DNA of 64,000 bases. It comes from Paenibacillus sp. CF384 (lineage in GTDB: Bacteria; Bacillota; Bacilli; Paenibacillales; Paenibacillaceae). Each line of letters begins with the position of its first letter. Position 1 is the first letter of the stretch. Below the pieces are notes generated by a model. The model saw nothing but the letters and a program-made list of their open reading frames with translations, was not told the origin of the DNA and searched no databases. This document shows positions 8,216 to 16,783 of the stretch, in pieces. The stretch is from positions 62,001 through 126,000 of the forward strand of contig NZ_FNNV01000018.1 in the NCBI RefSeq assembly GCF_900106745.1, written 5' to 3'. The position numbers and the translations under genes were made by a program.

Positions 8216-9409
8216 ATGGAAAGCAAGGAACAATGGCAATCGGATATCGAGCAGTGGGTGGGCAGCGGTCAGCTGCGGCAGGCGACCTTTAGCCAACTGC
8301 GCCGTAAGGACGGCCAAGTGCCGGCTAAGACGGTTATTCGTCCGATTGAACTCAAGGGAACGCTGCACTATCAATTTCAATATTACATCGACAATAAAGT
8401 GACGCATGAGAATGTGCCGCAATCGGACGCGGCGGATCGAATTACAGCTTGGCTGGAGCAGCATTACCGGCAGGCGTTGTTCAAGACGAATGACGCCGAT
8501 GTACAGGTACTGTTCTCGAAGAAAGGCAAAGCTGCAATCGTTACTAAACCTGCTACAGCTAAAGCAGATTCGGAATCGCTATCGCATAATAGACAGAAGC
8601 AGCGCGTCGTTCAAGAGGGCGAAGCGGCTCCGTTCATGGTGGAGCTGGGCATTATGACCAAAGATGGTCAAGTAATTGCGAAGAAACAGGATAAGTTTCG
8701 TCAGATCAACCGGTTCTTAGAGATGGTGACAGATGTGCTGCCGCATTTGCCGGCTGATCGCGATATTACGATTGTGGACTTCGGCTGCGGCAAGTCCTAT
8801 TTGACGTTTGCCCTCTATCATTTGCTTGCTGTGAAGCAGCAGCGAAGCATCTCGGTAGTCGGCCTTGATTTGAAGGCCGATGTCATCGCATTCTGCTCCG
8901 AGCTTGCACAGAAGCTCGGTTACGATAAATTGAAATTCCAGGTCGGAGATATTGCGCAGTATAAGGATCAATCCAAGGTGGATATGGTCGTTACGCTGCA
9001 TGCTTGCGATACGGCGACGGACGCGGCTCTGGTGAAAGCAGTAGAGTGGGGAGCTTCCGTCATTCTGTCCGTCCCTTGCTGTCAGCATGAGCTGTTTCGG
9101 CAAATTCAGAACGACGCCATGGCGCCTCTTCTGACGCATGGCCTTCTTAAGGAAAGGTTCTCTGCGCTTGCGACGGATGCCATCCGCACGCAGCTCTTGG
9201 AAGTGCTGGGCTATCGCACGCAGCTGCTGGAATTTATCGACCCGGAGCATACGCCCAAAAACATGCTGATCCGAGCAGTCCGTACGGCGGGCTCTGCGGC
9301 TGATTCGGCGCGCAAATGGCAGGAGTATGTGGTCTTCCGCGACATGCTGCAGGTGAAACCTTACTTGGAGCAGGCGCTTGGCGATCGATTAAAGCAGGCA
9401 CACAAATAA
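8216..9409 (+). CDS. Class I SAM-dependent methyltransferase (Methyltransf_32 type)
   Basis: A 397-residue protein. The SAM-binding motif IVDFGCGKSYLTFALYHLL lies at about residues 185-203, followed by VVGLDLKADVI near residue 220, VGDIAQY near residue 243 and VTLHACDTATDAAL near residue 258. This layout, including HACDTATD and SVPCCQHEL, is that of the PF13679 group, whose members methylate RNA or protein but are mostly uncharacterised. About 130 N-terminal residues form a separate domain that may bind the target. It is the last gene of the run starting at yyaC; the next gene has its own promoter. Confidence 0.82.
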   Translation: MESKEQWQSDIEQWVGSGQLRQATFSQLRRKDGQVPAKTVIRPIELKGTLHYQFQYYIDNKVTHENVPQSDAADRITAWLEQHYRQALFKTNDADVQVLFSKKGKAAIVTKPATAKADSESLSHNRQKQRVVQEGEAAPFMVELGIMTKDGQVIAKKQDKFRQINRFLEMVTDVLPHLPADRDITIVDFGCGKSYLTFALYHLLAVKQQRSISVVGLDLKADVIAFCSELAQKLGYDKLKFQVGDIAQYKDQSKVDMVVTLHACDTATDAALVKAVEWGASVILSVPCCQHELFRQIQNDAMAPLLTHGLLKERFSALATDAIRTQLLEVLGYRTQLLEFIDPEHTPKNMLIRAVRTAGSAADSARKWQEYVVFRDMLQVKPYLEQALGDRLKQAHK

Positions 9410-9425
9410 TATTTTTTGTACATGT

Positions 9426-9448
9426 CAATAAAGGTAACAACTTTATTG
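9426..9448. promoter_or_regulatory. Inverted repeat overlapping the promoter of the GGDEF gene
   Basis: CAATAAAG at 9426-9433 and CTTTATTG at 9441-9448 form an 8-bp inverted repeat with a 7-base spacer, overlapping the -35 hexamer. It could be an operator or the end of the previous transcript. Confidence 0.4.
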
Positions 9449-9475
9449 TCGAATAAATAAACAGTATGGTAGAAT
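9446..9475 (+). promoter_or_regulatory. Predicted sigma-A promoter for the cyclic-di-GMP genes
   Basis: TTGTCG at 9446-9451 and TAGAAT at 9470-9475 are 18 bases apart, close to the vegetative consensus, just upstream of the first GGDEF gene. Confidence 0.55.
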
Positions 9476-9548
9476 GTAGTTACTTCTAAGTAGATTGTCC
9501 CACTTCTTTGATACGTCTAACAATTTGATTGTGATTTGGGTGAAGCGA

Positions 9549-11219
9549 ATGGGACTAATGACAGGGCTGGACTTGAGCCTATTTCTTTTTTTGTTCACCA
9601 TTTTCATCTATGTATTTGCATTTAATGTGATCACAACGCAGCATAAGGTCTATCTATTATTTCACTTCTTCATGATGATTTGGCCACTCGGTCAAGTCGG
9701 CATCCACACAACGGATCAACCACACCTCCAGATTATATACATTAATATTTCCTTTGTTGGTTTATCGATGCTTGGCTTTGGGTGGCTCCTGTTTACGAAA
9801 TTTCTGGTGAACGTCAACTACAGGCCGAGTCGCCCCGCACTTGTATATATGATGCTCCCATCTGTTCTCATCTCGATTGGCGTGTTATGGAATCCGTGGA
9901 ATGCCTTCGCTACGACGGTGGGTAATACGTATGACGAGAGGGTCTATGGGCCTATCTTCTGGGCGATGGTAGGTTTGTTAATTTCGTATTACGTATATAC
10001 GGTACGGATCTTACTGAAGGCGTACCATTCACGGAAGCTTTCGCAGGATCGGGCACGAATCGCCAACGCGCTCACGGGAATATTTATTATGATGGCGTTT
10101 CCACTAATGGATTTAGTGGTAAACGTCATTCTTGATCCGTGGCTGCCGGTTATTCCCGGCCTTACGTCGCTTGGCATCGTGTTGTCTGATCTGTATTTCG
10201 TATTCTCCTTGAAGAAGCATCGTTCGCTCGACTTGATCAAGATCGCGCAGCAGGATGTGATGGATACGTTGTCTGTAGGCATTATCGTGCTGGATGAGCA
10301 TGACAATGTCATTGAGATGAACCGGATCGTCAGTCCCCGTCTTCAGATTGTTATCGGCGAAACGCTCAATATGGAGGAACTGCTCACTTGGTGTAATATT
10401 GACAAAGTGAATGAAGAAGAGTTTCTGCACGCGTACAGGATGGACCCTTCGCAGCGAATTCAGACCGAAATCATGATCGAACAGGATAACGCCCACAAGC
10501 AGTACTTTTCCTTGCATGTCGGGCCAATCATTGTGAATAAAGGCAGAATCGGCAAGGTCATCACGTTTCAAGAAATTTCTGAGCTTAAGTCCCTGATCTT
10601 CAAGTCGCAGGAACAGTATGCTTCGATGCAAGAGCGCAACCGTGCGCTCATCTTTATGCAGGACGAGCTGTTTCAAGCGAATCGCAAGCTGGAACAGATG
10701 GCGATTACGGATAGTCTGACGGGCTGCTTCAACCGTAGATTTCTGATGCAGCAGCTGGAGCATGAGGTGCTGACGAATGTCCGTTACAAGATTCCGTTTG
10801 CGCTCTTATTATTCGATATCGATTTGTTCAAGCTCGTCAACGATACGTACGGTCATGTGATCGGTGACGAAGTCATTCGGAGAACGGCCGATGCCGTTCG
10901 TGGCGCATTGAGAAGAACAGATATATTGGCACGCTATGGCGGGGAAGAGTTTACGGTCTATTTGCCTCATACGAACAAAGAGCAAGCAGACATGCTCGCG
11001 CAGCGTATTCGTGAAGTTGTTCAGAACAACGAGATTGCCATAGGTCGCGGGCGCTCTCCGGTATCTGTAACAATCAGCATGGGAATGCTTGTGGTGGAAG
11101 AGCAGTCCGAGCTTCAGATCGAAGACGTCAAAGGTTATATTAAGGACTTGTTCTCGAGGGTGGATTCCGCCCTGTACAGAGCCAAAGACAATGGTCGTAA
11201 TCGGGTAGTGAATTTATAA
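9549..11219 (+). CDS. Membrane diguanylate cyclase (7TM-PAS-GGDEF)
   Basis: Makes cyclic di-GMP from two GTP. About seven membrane spans fill residues 8-225, a PAS-like segment (LSVGIIVLDEHDNVIEMN) follows near residue 250, and the GGDEF domain occupies roughly residues 395-555 with the active-site motif GGEEF. The inhibitory site RRTD lies exactly five residues before it, so product inhibition is expected. I chose the ATG at 9549, preceded by GGGTGA; a TTG at 9495 is in frame but lies about 12 bases from the likely transcript start and has no clear ribosome site. The 7TM part is like the histidine-kinase 7TM sensor group. Next gene 12 bases on. Confidence 0.85.
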   Translation: MGLMTGLDLSLFLFLFTIFIYVFAFNVITTQHKVYLLFHFFMMIWPLGQVGIHTTDQPHLQIIYINISFVGLSMLGFGWLLFTKFLVNVNYRPSRPALVYMMLPSVLISIGVLWNPWNAFATTVGNTYDERVYGPIFWAMVGLLISYYVYTVRILLKAYHSRKLSQDRARIANALTGIFIMMAFPLMDLVVNVILDPWLPVIPGLTSLGIVLSDLYFVFSLKKHRSLDLIKIAQQDVMDTLSVGIIVLDEHDNVIEMNRIVSPRLQIVIGETLNMEELLTWCNIDKVNEEEFLHAYRMDPSQRIQTEIMIEQDNAHKQYFSLHVGPIIVNKGRIGKVITFQEISELKSLIFKSQEQYASMQERNRALIFMQDELFQANRKLEQMAITDSLTGCFNRRFLMQQLEHEVLTNVRYKIPFALLLFDIDLFKLVNDTYGHVIGDEVIRRTADAVRGALRRTDILARYGGEEFTVYLPHTNKEQADMLAQRIREVVQNNEIAIGRGRSPVSVTISMGMLVVEEQSELQIEDVKGYIKDLFSRVDSALYRAKDNGRNRVVNL

Positions 11220-11231
11220 GGAGGACAGCGA

Positions 11232-11918
11232 ATGTCGCGTAACGGACGTCTTACAGCGTGTGTGGCATCATGTGGAACAACACTAGCTACAGCGAGTCTA
11301 TGCCTGCTTGCAAGTAAGACACCTACGCCGCTCGCTTATCTAATCGGTACCGCTGCATTTGCAGCGGCAGCCCTGCCTATCGGCTATTACTTAGGACTCA
11401 AATACGATCGATTGAAGGAAGCTTCCATTCTAGACAGCTTAACAGGATTGTATAATCGCAGGTTCATTGAATCCAATTTCAAGAAGCTGGCGACTAAAGC
11501 TAAGCGTAATCGTAAGAAAATGACGGTCATGCTGCTTGATGTCAATGATTTCAAAGAAGTCAACGACCGTATGGGCCATAGCCAAGGCGATACCGCACTT
11601 GCGCTAATTGCAAGAACACTTACGGAATGCGCAAACTACGGTGAAATTATCGGCCGCTGGGGCGGCGATGAATTCATCCTTATTTGTCCCTACGCAGATG
11701 ACAAAGGTATTGACCGAATCGTAAAGCTCATTCACGAACAGCTCTATAGCATTTCATTGCGAACCGGATTACGATTGTCAGTTTCGGTTGGACATGCTTC
11801 GTTCCCGGAACACGGAATGGAAATTGGCCAGCTGCTGCAAGCTGCGGACAAACGAATGTACGCTGAGAAATATGTCCGTAAGGCGCAGTTGACCGAACCG
11901 GCAGCTTTACAAGCTTAA
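11232..11918 (+). CDS. Small diguanylate cyclase (GGDEF)
   Basis: A 228-residue protein with one or two N-terminal membrane spans (residues about 8-55, including LIGTAAFAAAALPIGYYLG), then a GGDEF domain: LDSLTGLYNRRF near residue 68, MLLDVNDFKEVND near residue 98 and the active site RWGGDEFI near residue 143. The catalytic motif is intact. The RxxD inhibitory motif is missing: the matching position reads NYGE, so this enzyme should not be product-inhibited in the same way as its neighbour. AAGGAGGACAG precedes the ATG, 12 bases after the first cyclase, so the two are almost certainly one operon. Confidence 0.87.
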   Translation: MSRNGRLTACVASCGTTLATASLCLLASKTPTPLAYLIGTAAFAAAALPIGYYLGLKYDRLKEASILDSLTGLYNRRFIESNFKKLATKAKRNRKKMTVMLLDVNDFKEVNDRMGHSQGDTALALIARTLTECANYGEIIGRWGGDEFILICPYADDKGIDRIVKLIHEQLYSISLRTGLRLSVSVGHASFPEHGMEIGQLLQAADKRMYAEKYVRKAQLTEPAALQA

Positions 11919-11954
11919 TCCGGGAGCATGCGGTAAAGGCGGGAATAAACACCG

Positions 11955-13037
11955 ATGAGAAAAGTTCACATCAACTCCGTTCAGCCGGGAGAAAAGTTAG
12001 CTCGCCCTATTTTGCAGGAGAATGGGAACATATTGCTTGGCGCCGGTGTGGAGTTAAATCAACGATTTATCGACAGATTGGTTGGTCTAGGCATCGACAT
12101 GCTTTTCATTGATGATCCCCTGACAGAGGGTTTAGAGCCGACTACGGCTATTCAAGACAGCACGCGCAAAGCGGCATCGGATACGATTTTTAAGACGATG
12201 AATACGCTGATGGATCAACAAGTTACGAAAGGGCGAACGATTGCCCCTGAGCTTGGCCGCACCTTCCGTAAAGTATTCGGCGATATTATGCAGGATCTCA
12301 TTAGACGTGAAGATGTGATGGTCAACTTGACGAACATTCACGTGGCGGACAGCTACTTGTTCCACCATTCCTTGAATGTCACGATACTTGCAGGAATTAT
12401 GGGGCTAGCCAGAGGGTATAACCGAACGCAGCTCGAAGAGCTTGGCATGGGTGCGATGTTGTTCGATATCGGCATGACGCGACTGCCGAAAGAGATATTG
12501 ACGAAGACGACTGCATTAACGCCAAGCGAACGGACGCTCATGGAGAAGCATACCGAGGATGGCTTCAACATCATTAGAGCACAGCATGATATTAGTTTAC
12601 TCTCGGCACACTGCGCGCTGCAGCATCACGAGCGATATGACGGGTCAGGTTATCCGCGCAAGCTTAAGCGGGAGGCTATTCATGAATACGCTCAAATCGT
12701 GGCAATCGCCGATGTATACGATGCGCTTACTTCTTCAAGGCCTTATCGCAAACGCTATACGCCATCGGAAGCGATCGAGTTTTTGTTCGCTGCGGGAAAT
12801 ACCTATTTTGAATTAGATTTAATCAAAATTTTCTGTAAGCATATATCCATTTATCCGGTCGCAACAACGGTACTGCTCAGTTCAGGGCAAGTGGCCGTCG
12901 TTGCTTTGAATGACCCGCTCGCGGTTCATCGTCCAACGGTTCGGATCATCCGAGAGCCTGACGGAACAGCGCCTGCTGCAGCTTATCAGATCGACCTCAA
13001 AGACCAACATAAACTAATGATCGTGAAAGAACTGTAG
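11955..13037 (+). CDS. HD-GYP domain protein with altered HD pair
   Basis: The 360-residue protein has an N-terminal DUF3391-like segment (residues 1-55) and an HD-GYP domain (about residues 125-315). HD-GYP proteins normally hydrolyse cyclic di-GMP. The GYP motif is intact (QHHERYDGSGYP near residue 220), as are EKHTEDG and IADVYDALTSSRPYR. The HD pair, normally HDIGK, reads FDIGM: residue 170 is Phe instead of His, and the following Lys is Met. One metal ligand is thus lost, so activity is doubtful and a binding or sensor role is possible. It lies 36 bases after the second cyclase. No frameshift is visible. Confidence 0.88.
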   Translation: MRKVHINSVQPGEKLARPILQENGNILLGAGVELNQRFIDRLVGLGIDMLFIDDPLTEGLEPTTAIQDSTRKAASDTIFKTMNTLMDQQVTKGRTIAPELGRTFRKVFGDIMQDLIRREDVMVNLTNIHVADSYLFHHSLNVTILAGIMGLARGYNRTQLEELGMGAMLFDIGMTRLPKEILTKTTALTPSERTLMEKHTEDGFNIIRAQHDISLLSAHCALQHHERYDGSGYPRKLKREAIHEYAQIVAIADVYDALTSSRPYRKRYTPSEAIEFLFAAGNTYFELDLIKIFCKHISIYPVATTVLLSSGQVAVVALNDPLAVHRPTVRIIREPDGTAPAAAYQIDLKDQHKLMIVKEL

Positions 13038-13071
13038 GCAGGTTAGCTAGCTGCTGACAACTGCATATCAT

Positions 13072-13175
13072 CGATACTGGCAAACTTACCGAAAGGTAAG
13101 GACGCAAAGTTAAAGGGTCTAAATGTCCGCTCTACTTGATGGAAGCGAACATATGACAGCCTGACTGCCGAAATG
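13072..13175 (+). ncRNA. Cyclic-di-GMP-I riboswitch (GEMM)
   Basis: The conserved GEMM-I core is present: GGCAAAC at 13079, a GNRA-capped arm (TTACC GAAA GGTAA), GACGCAAAG at 13101-13109, GGGTCTAAA near 13116 and the closing CTGCCGA near 13165-13171. The boundaries are approximate. It lies between the HD-GYP gene and the PilZ gene and precedes a terminator-like hairpin, so cyclic di-GMP probably controls read-through into the PilZ gene. Confidence 0.9.
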
Positions 13176-13202
13176 AACACCCGAGTTATCTCGCGGTTCC
13201 GG

Positions 13203-13238
13203 AAGCGGCTCCAGTTTTACATGAGGAAGCGCTTTTTC
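13203..13238 (+). terminator. Terminator-like expression platform of the riboswitch
   Basis: AAGCGGCTCC at 13203-13212 pairs with GGAAGCGCTT at 13225-13234 (five plus three pairs around a two-base mismatch) and is followed by TTTTTC. It is well placed to be the switch hairpin, but the alternative pairing that would undo it was not resolved by eye. Confidence 0.55.
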
Positions 13239-13301
13239 TATTTTATAGCGCCGTACTGACGTTGCGGGAGCGTTTCTTCATAGGTGAAGGGGGAAAAGTG
13301 A

Positions 13302-14015
13302 ATGTCAGGCTTAAATGAACGAATGGGATCAGGTAAACCTAACTTTGCCATAAAAGCACTGCTCCACAGCCGTACGATGGTCGAGAAAGAAGGTTATGTT
13401 GCGACAGGAGTGCTTGCCCACGCAGAAGGCGAAATGATGGAAGTCGAACTGACGGAATTCAAAAACTTCGAGCTCGGTGAACCGGTTAGTTTAACGATCT
13501 ATTCACCGGTGGGCATTCAACGGCTGCAATCGACGATTATTGCGAAGGCGGAAGGTTCGATCGCTGTTATTTTTCCGCTTCGCTCGCTTTCGGGTCTTGA
13601 TGAGAAACGGGAATCGCCTCGTATCGATATTGAGGCAAGAGGAACGATATCGCGTACGTATTCGCAAGAGGTTGAAGACTCCAAAGGGAATAAAATGACG
13701 ATCGAAGCTACAGACAGCTTCGATATCGAGCTTAGGAATATAAGCGACACCGGTATAGGGTTTTCCTTAATGAGTCCACCGACACTTGCGCAAGGCGAGA
13801 TACTCCAGGCGAGTTTAGCGCTGGGTTTTCAATTGGATTGCAAGGTTGAAATTATCCGCAAGGATGATGGGAATGAATGGAAATTTTATGGAGCTCGTTT
13901 TCAAGAGTTGGATGAGCAGCAGCAGCGGGCGCTTCGAGCTTACTTGCTGCGTATGCAAATTGAAGCCTATTTCAAGCTTAAGAAGGAGAAATCAACGGCT
14001 AAGAAGGGCAGATAA
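13302..14015 (+). CDS. PilZ domain cyclic-di-GMP-binding protein
   Basis: A 237-residue cytoplasmic protein with a YcgR/YpfA-like N-terminal beta domain (residues 1-100) and a PilZ domain (about residues 105-225). Both ligand motifs are intact: RESPR (RxxxR) near residue 105 and NISDTG ((D/N)xSxxG) near residue 147, so binding of cyclic di-GMP is expected. The C terminus is basic (KKEKSTAKKGR). It follows the riboswitch by about 125 bases, GAAGGGGGA precedes the ATG, and a strong terminator follows. Synthesis genes, a possible degradation gene, an RNA sensor and a protein effector for the same messenger are thus in 4.5 kb. Confidence 0.88.
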   Translation: MSGLNERMGSGKPNFAIKALLHSRTMVEKEGYVATGVLAHAEGEMMEVELTEFKNFELGEPVSLTIYSPVGIQRLQSTIIAKAEGSIAVIFPLRSLSGLDEKRESPRIDIEARGTISRTYSQEVEDSKGNKMTIEATDSFDIELRNISDTGIGFSLMSPPTLAQGEILQASLALGFQLDCKVEIIRKDDGNEWKFYGARFQELDEQQQRALRAYLLRMQIEAYFKLKKEKSTAKKGR

Positions 14016-14040
14016 ACGCGATTTCAGCGTTGCACATAGT

Positions 14041-14090
14041 AGAAGGCGTTTGAACGGATGAGGGTCATCCGGTCAGCGCCTTCTTTTGTT
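14041..14090 (+). terminator. Intrinsic terminator after the PilZ gene
   Basis: AGAAGGCG at 14041-14048 pairs with CGCCTTCT at 14077-14084; an inner CGGATGA/TCATCCG stem extends it, and TTTTG follows. Confidence 0.8.
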
Positions 14091-14168
14091 ATAGTCGGAT
14101 CATCAAATATGGTACAATTGGAAAAATAACGTAATTGAGATCGGGTTTGAGTAAAAGGGGAAGTGGTT

Positions 14169-16265
14169 ATGCGAAGTGGACTGGCTGCGCTGGCCGTGGC
14201 AATTGTACTGGCTTGTTCGGCTTATCGCAACGGGATGTTCTTTGATACGATCTTCTATCGGTGGGAATGGATCATCATGGTCGTAGGTGTACTCGTCATT
14301 GGAGCTGGTTCGGTTGTTCAAGCTCGCCATGAGGACAGGCGGTTCAGCCAATGTGTGCCTTTATCGATCTACGGACTGTTTGCAATTGCGATGTTATACG
14401 GGATTTCGCTGTTTCATCAACCAGCATCCGTGCTTGGCAGCCTTGATGAGGCGCTGCGATGGATGGCCAATGCGGCTTTTGCCATCACCTTGTACAGCTG
14501 GTTCTGTACCAGTTCCGATACGGCTGTGCGGGAACAGCGTTTGAAGTGGCTTTCTGCGGCGATTCAAGGCTCAGGCGTTTTCGTTATCGTTGGGGCGATT
14601 GCGGGTTGGATGGGATGGATCACGTTCCCCGAGATCATCATGACTACCGGTGATGTAAGGCTGTCCGCTGTTGGAGCTCGCTTGTCCGGGTTCATGCAAT
14701 ATCCGAATTTCCTAGGCGCTGTTGCAGGAGCCTATCTCCTGTTCTACTTGATCTTGCTAATTCGATCAAAGGCAGGTGCATGTTGGTTCATAGGGGCAGC
14801 GGCAGCGGTAGTGCCAACTGCCTTGGCGCTGCTGTTGACCGAATCAAGGGGAGCATGGCTTGTAACTGCGTTTGTATGGCTCGGCGGACTCCTCATGCTT
14901 CGAAGGAAGGAGCGCATAGCATGGCTTATCTACAGCGGCTGGGCTTTGATTGGCGGAGGGGCTGCGTATAGGGCTGTCGTTCATGCAGGATTGCGAAGCG
15001 GTAATGCAGGTACGGCTGCGGGCGAGAGTGTCCAAGCTGCTCAGCATGGCGCGACTTCACAAGAAACCGTGCTATTGCTGCTTATCTGTGCGGCTGTGCT
15101 TACCGGATTCATAGGTTTGCAGTGGATGCTGGCAAGAGGAAGAGAGCAGCTGCTTGGCCGGATCGCATGGGGTTTCTGGCTTGTAGGTTTACTTGGTATG
15201 ATCATGCTGCTTCCAGCTGTCATTCAAGGTCGGTTGAGCGGCGGGTACCAGACGGCTGGCGCACGCGGGTTATTCTATCAGGATGCGTGGCTGCTCATGA
15301 AAGAAGCGCTGTTCTTCGGACGAGGCGGCGATACGTGGCGAATGTTGTTTACCCAAATTCAAACAGCGCCTTATGTGGGCAATGAAGTACATAGCGGTTA
15401 CATCGAAATTGCGCTAGATCTTGGCCTAGTCGGGCTGCTGGTTTGTGCCATGGTGCTGTTCTTCCTGCTGCGGCAAGTGTGGCGATCGAATCGGGTGGGC
15501 TTTCTGCCTATTAGTGTGCTGCTTCTGCATGCGGCAGTGGATTTCGATATGTCCTTCGGGTATTATTGGCTCTTGCTGCTCAGCTTGGTCGTCTACTATT
15601 TAGGCGAAAGCAGGCCGGAAGGAAGGCGCGCCATTGCTGCGGCGCCGCCGCTGCGATCGCTGCGGACCGCGCTGCTTGCCGCGGCCGCGGTAGGTCTAAC
15701 CGCCGCTGCTGTGCTCAGCGTGCAGTTCGACCGTGCCGTGCAGCACCGCGAGGCGGCTGTGTCAGCCGCTCGCAGTACTGCTGCGCAAACAGCCGCGCTT
15801 CGCGCGGCGCTCGAGTTGAATCCGTATTGGACGCGGATTCGACTCGAGCTTGCCGCATTGGCACCGCCGCCGGAACGGGCGGTGCTGCTGGCGGCCGGAC
15901 TGCGGTATGAGCCGCAGTCCGTGCCGCTCTTGTGGGCGCTCGGCGCAGCGGCAGCCGAGCAGAGCGATGTGCACGGCGCGGCGGCGTATTGGCGCCTCGC
16001 CTTGCACTATGATCGTTACGACCGCGAGAAGCAGACGGACGCGGTCGTCACGATGGCGCAGCTCGCGGATGGCATGCGAGCTGCTTCGCGCCTCGCGGAT
16101 GCCAGGCTGGCCGCGCAGACGGCCGTCACCTTCTTCGAAGCGTATGAGGCGCAGAAGGACAACCCCGGCGTGAACGGCCGCAAGTTTGCCGTCACGGCAG
16201 CGTCCCAGGCAGCGGCGAATCAGAGCCGACTGCTGCTCAAGCAGCTCGGCCCCGCAGCGGGCTAA
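14169..16265 (+). CDS. O-antigen ligase-like multi-spanning membrane protein
   Basis: A 698-residue protein with about ten to twelve membrane spans in residues 1-500, including a Wzy_C/O-antigen-ligase-like central region (LTESRGAWLVTAFVWLGG near residue 225) and a long loop ending RGLFYQDAWLLMKEALFFGRGGDTW near residue 375, which holds the kind of Arg/His/Trp residues these ligases use. The last 190 residues are soluble, Ala-rich and TPR-like. Family members polymerise or transfer surface glycans. The start is the ATG at 14169, seven bases after AAGGGGA, not the GTG at 14163. Its last 600 bases are much richer in G and C than the rest. No other surface-polysaccharide gene is adjacent. Confidence 0.75.
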   Translation: MRSGLAALAVAIVLACSAYRNGMFFDTIFYRWEWIIMVVGVLVIGAGSVVQARHEDRRFSQCVPLSIYGLFAIAMLYGISLFHQPASVLGSLDEALRWMANAAFAITLYSWFCTSSDTAVREQRLKWLSAAIQGSGVFVIVGAIAGWMGWITFPEIIMTTGDVRLSAVGARLSGFMQYPNFLGAVAGAYLLFYLILLIRSKAGACWFIGAAAAVVPTALALLLTESRGAWLVTAFVWLGGLLMLRRKERIAWLIYSGWALIGGGAAYRAVVHAGLRSGNAGTAAGESVQAAQHGATSQETVLLLLICAAVLTGFIGLQWMLARGREQLLGRIAWGFWLVGLLGMIMLLPAVIQGRLSGGYQTAGARGLFYQDAWLLMKEALFFGRGGDTWRMLFTQIQTAPYVGNEVHSGYIEIALDLGLVGLLVCAMVLFFLLRQVWRSNRVGFLPISVLLLHAAVDFDMSFGYYWLLLLSLVVYYLGESRPEGRRAIAAAPPLRSLRTALLAAAAVGLTAAAVLSVQFDRAVQHREAAVSAARSTAAQTAALRAALELNPYWTRIRLELAALAPPPERAVLLAAGLRYEPQSVPLLWALGAAAAEQSDVHGAAAYWRLALHYDRYDREKQTDAVVTMAQLADGMRAASRLADARLAAQTAVTFFEAYEAQKDNPGVNGRKFAVTAASQAAANQSRLLLKQLGPAAG

Positions 16266-16276
16266 GCAGCTCTATC

Positions 16277-16356
16277 ATCTTGCTGATTTCAATTTCGCAT
16301 TTTGCTCATTTCATTTTCGCATCTTGCTGATTTCAATTTCGCATCTTGCTCAGCTC
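16277..16356. repeat. 22-bp tandem repeat, 3.5 copies
   Basis: Units start at 16277, 16299, 16321 and 16343 (last one partial). Units 1 and 3 are identical (ATCTTGCTGATTTCAATTTC plus GC) and unit 2 differs at three bases. It lies between the ligase-like gene and the MazG-like gene, and no protein is encoded. Confidence 0.85.
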
Positions 16357-16399
16357 TGTGTACGTTGCACAATCCCACATATAGAAAGGAACTAAGAAT

Positions 16400-16690
16400 A
16401 TGAATACAGCCGAATTTCAGCAGTATGTGAAAGAGTGGAGCGCGCTCCAAGGGTTCGACCAGAGCTCCATGGAGCAGAGGATGTTGTTTCTAATGACGGA
16501 AGTCGGCGAGCTGGCTAAAGAAGTGCTGTCCGTCTCCTACCATCCGGATGCGGAACGTAAAGCGAACCTGGGCCACGAGATGTATGACGTGGTTTGGAAT
16601 ATTTTCGATCTGGCGAATATGCTGGGGATCGATCTGGAGCAAGCCTTCAAGGAGAAGATGCAGATTAATAACACGCGGACGTGGGCGTAA
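16400..16690 (+). CDS. MazG-like nucleotide pyrophosphohydrolase
   Basis: A 96-residue all-alpha protein with the MazG/dUTPase-like core: EVGELAKEVLS at about residues 35-45 (ExxE-type metal site) and GHEMYDVVWNIFDLANMLG at about residues 59-77 (ExxD). Such enzymes hydrolyse nucleoside triphosphates to monophosphates and pyrophosphate, in housecleaning of damaged nucleotides. The length is that of single-domain members. AGAAAGGAAC precedes the ATG. Monocistronic; the adjacent genes give no pathway hint. The specific nucleotide cannot be told from sequence. Confidence 0.85.
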   Translation: MNTAEFQQYVKEWSALQGFDQSSMEQRMLFLMTEVGELAKEVLSVSYHPDAERKANLGHEMYDVVWNIFDLANMLGIDLEQAFKEKMQINNTRTWA

Positions 16691-16783
16691 TCTTCAAAAC
16701 AGGCTCTTCGCCCGTGAGGATTGTCCACTCTTCCTCGTCAGTCTCGGCATAAGCTGTAAGCAACCCTGAGAGGAGTGATGCTT

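Noticed and set aside
15566-15910. Arg- and Cys-rich frame inside the ligase-like gene
   Set aside because: Produced by the GC-rich stretch in another frame; no site and no motif.
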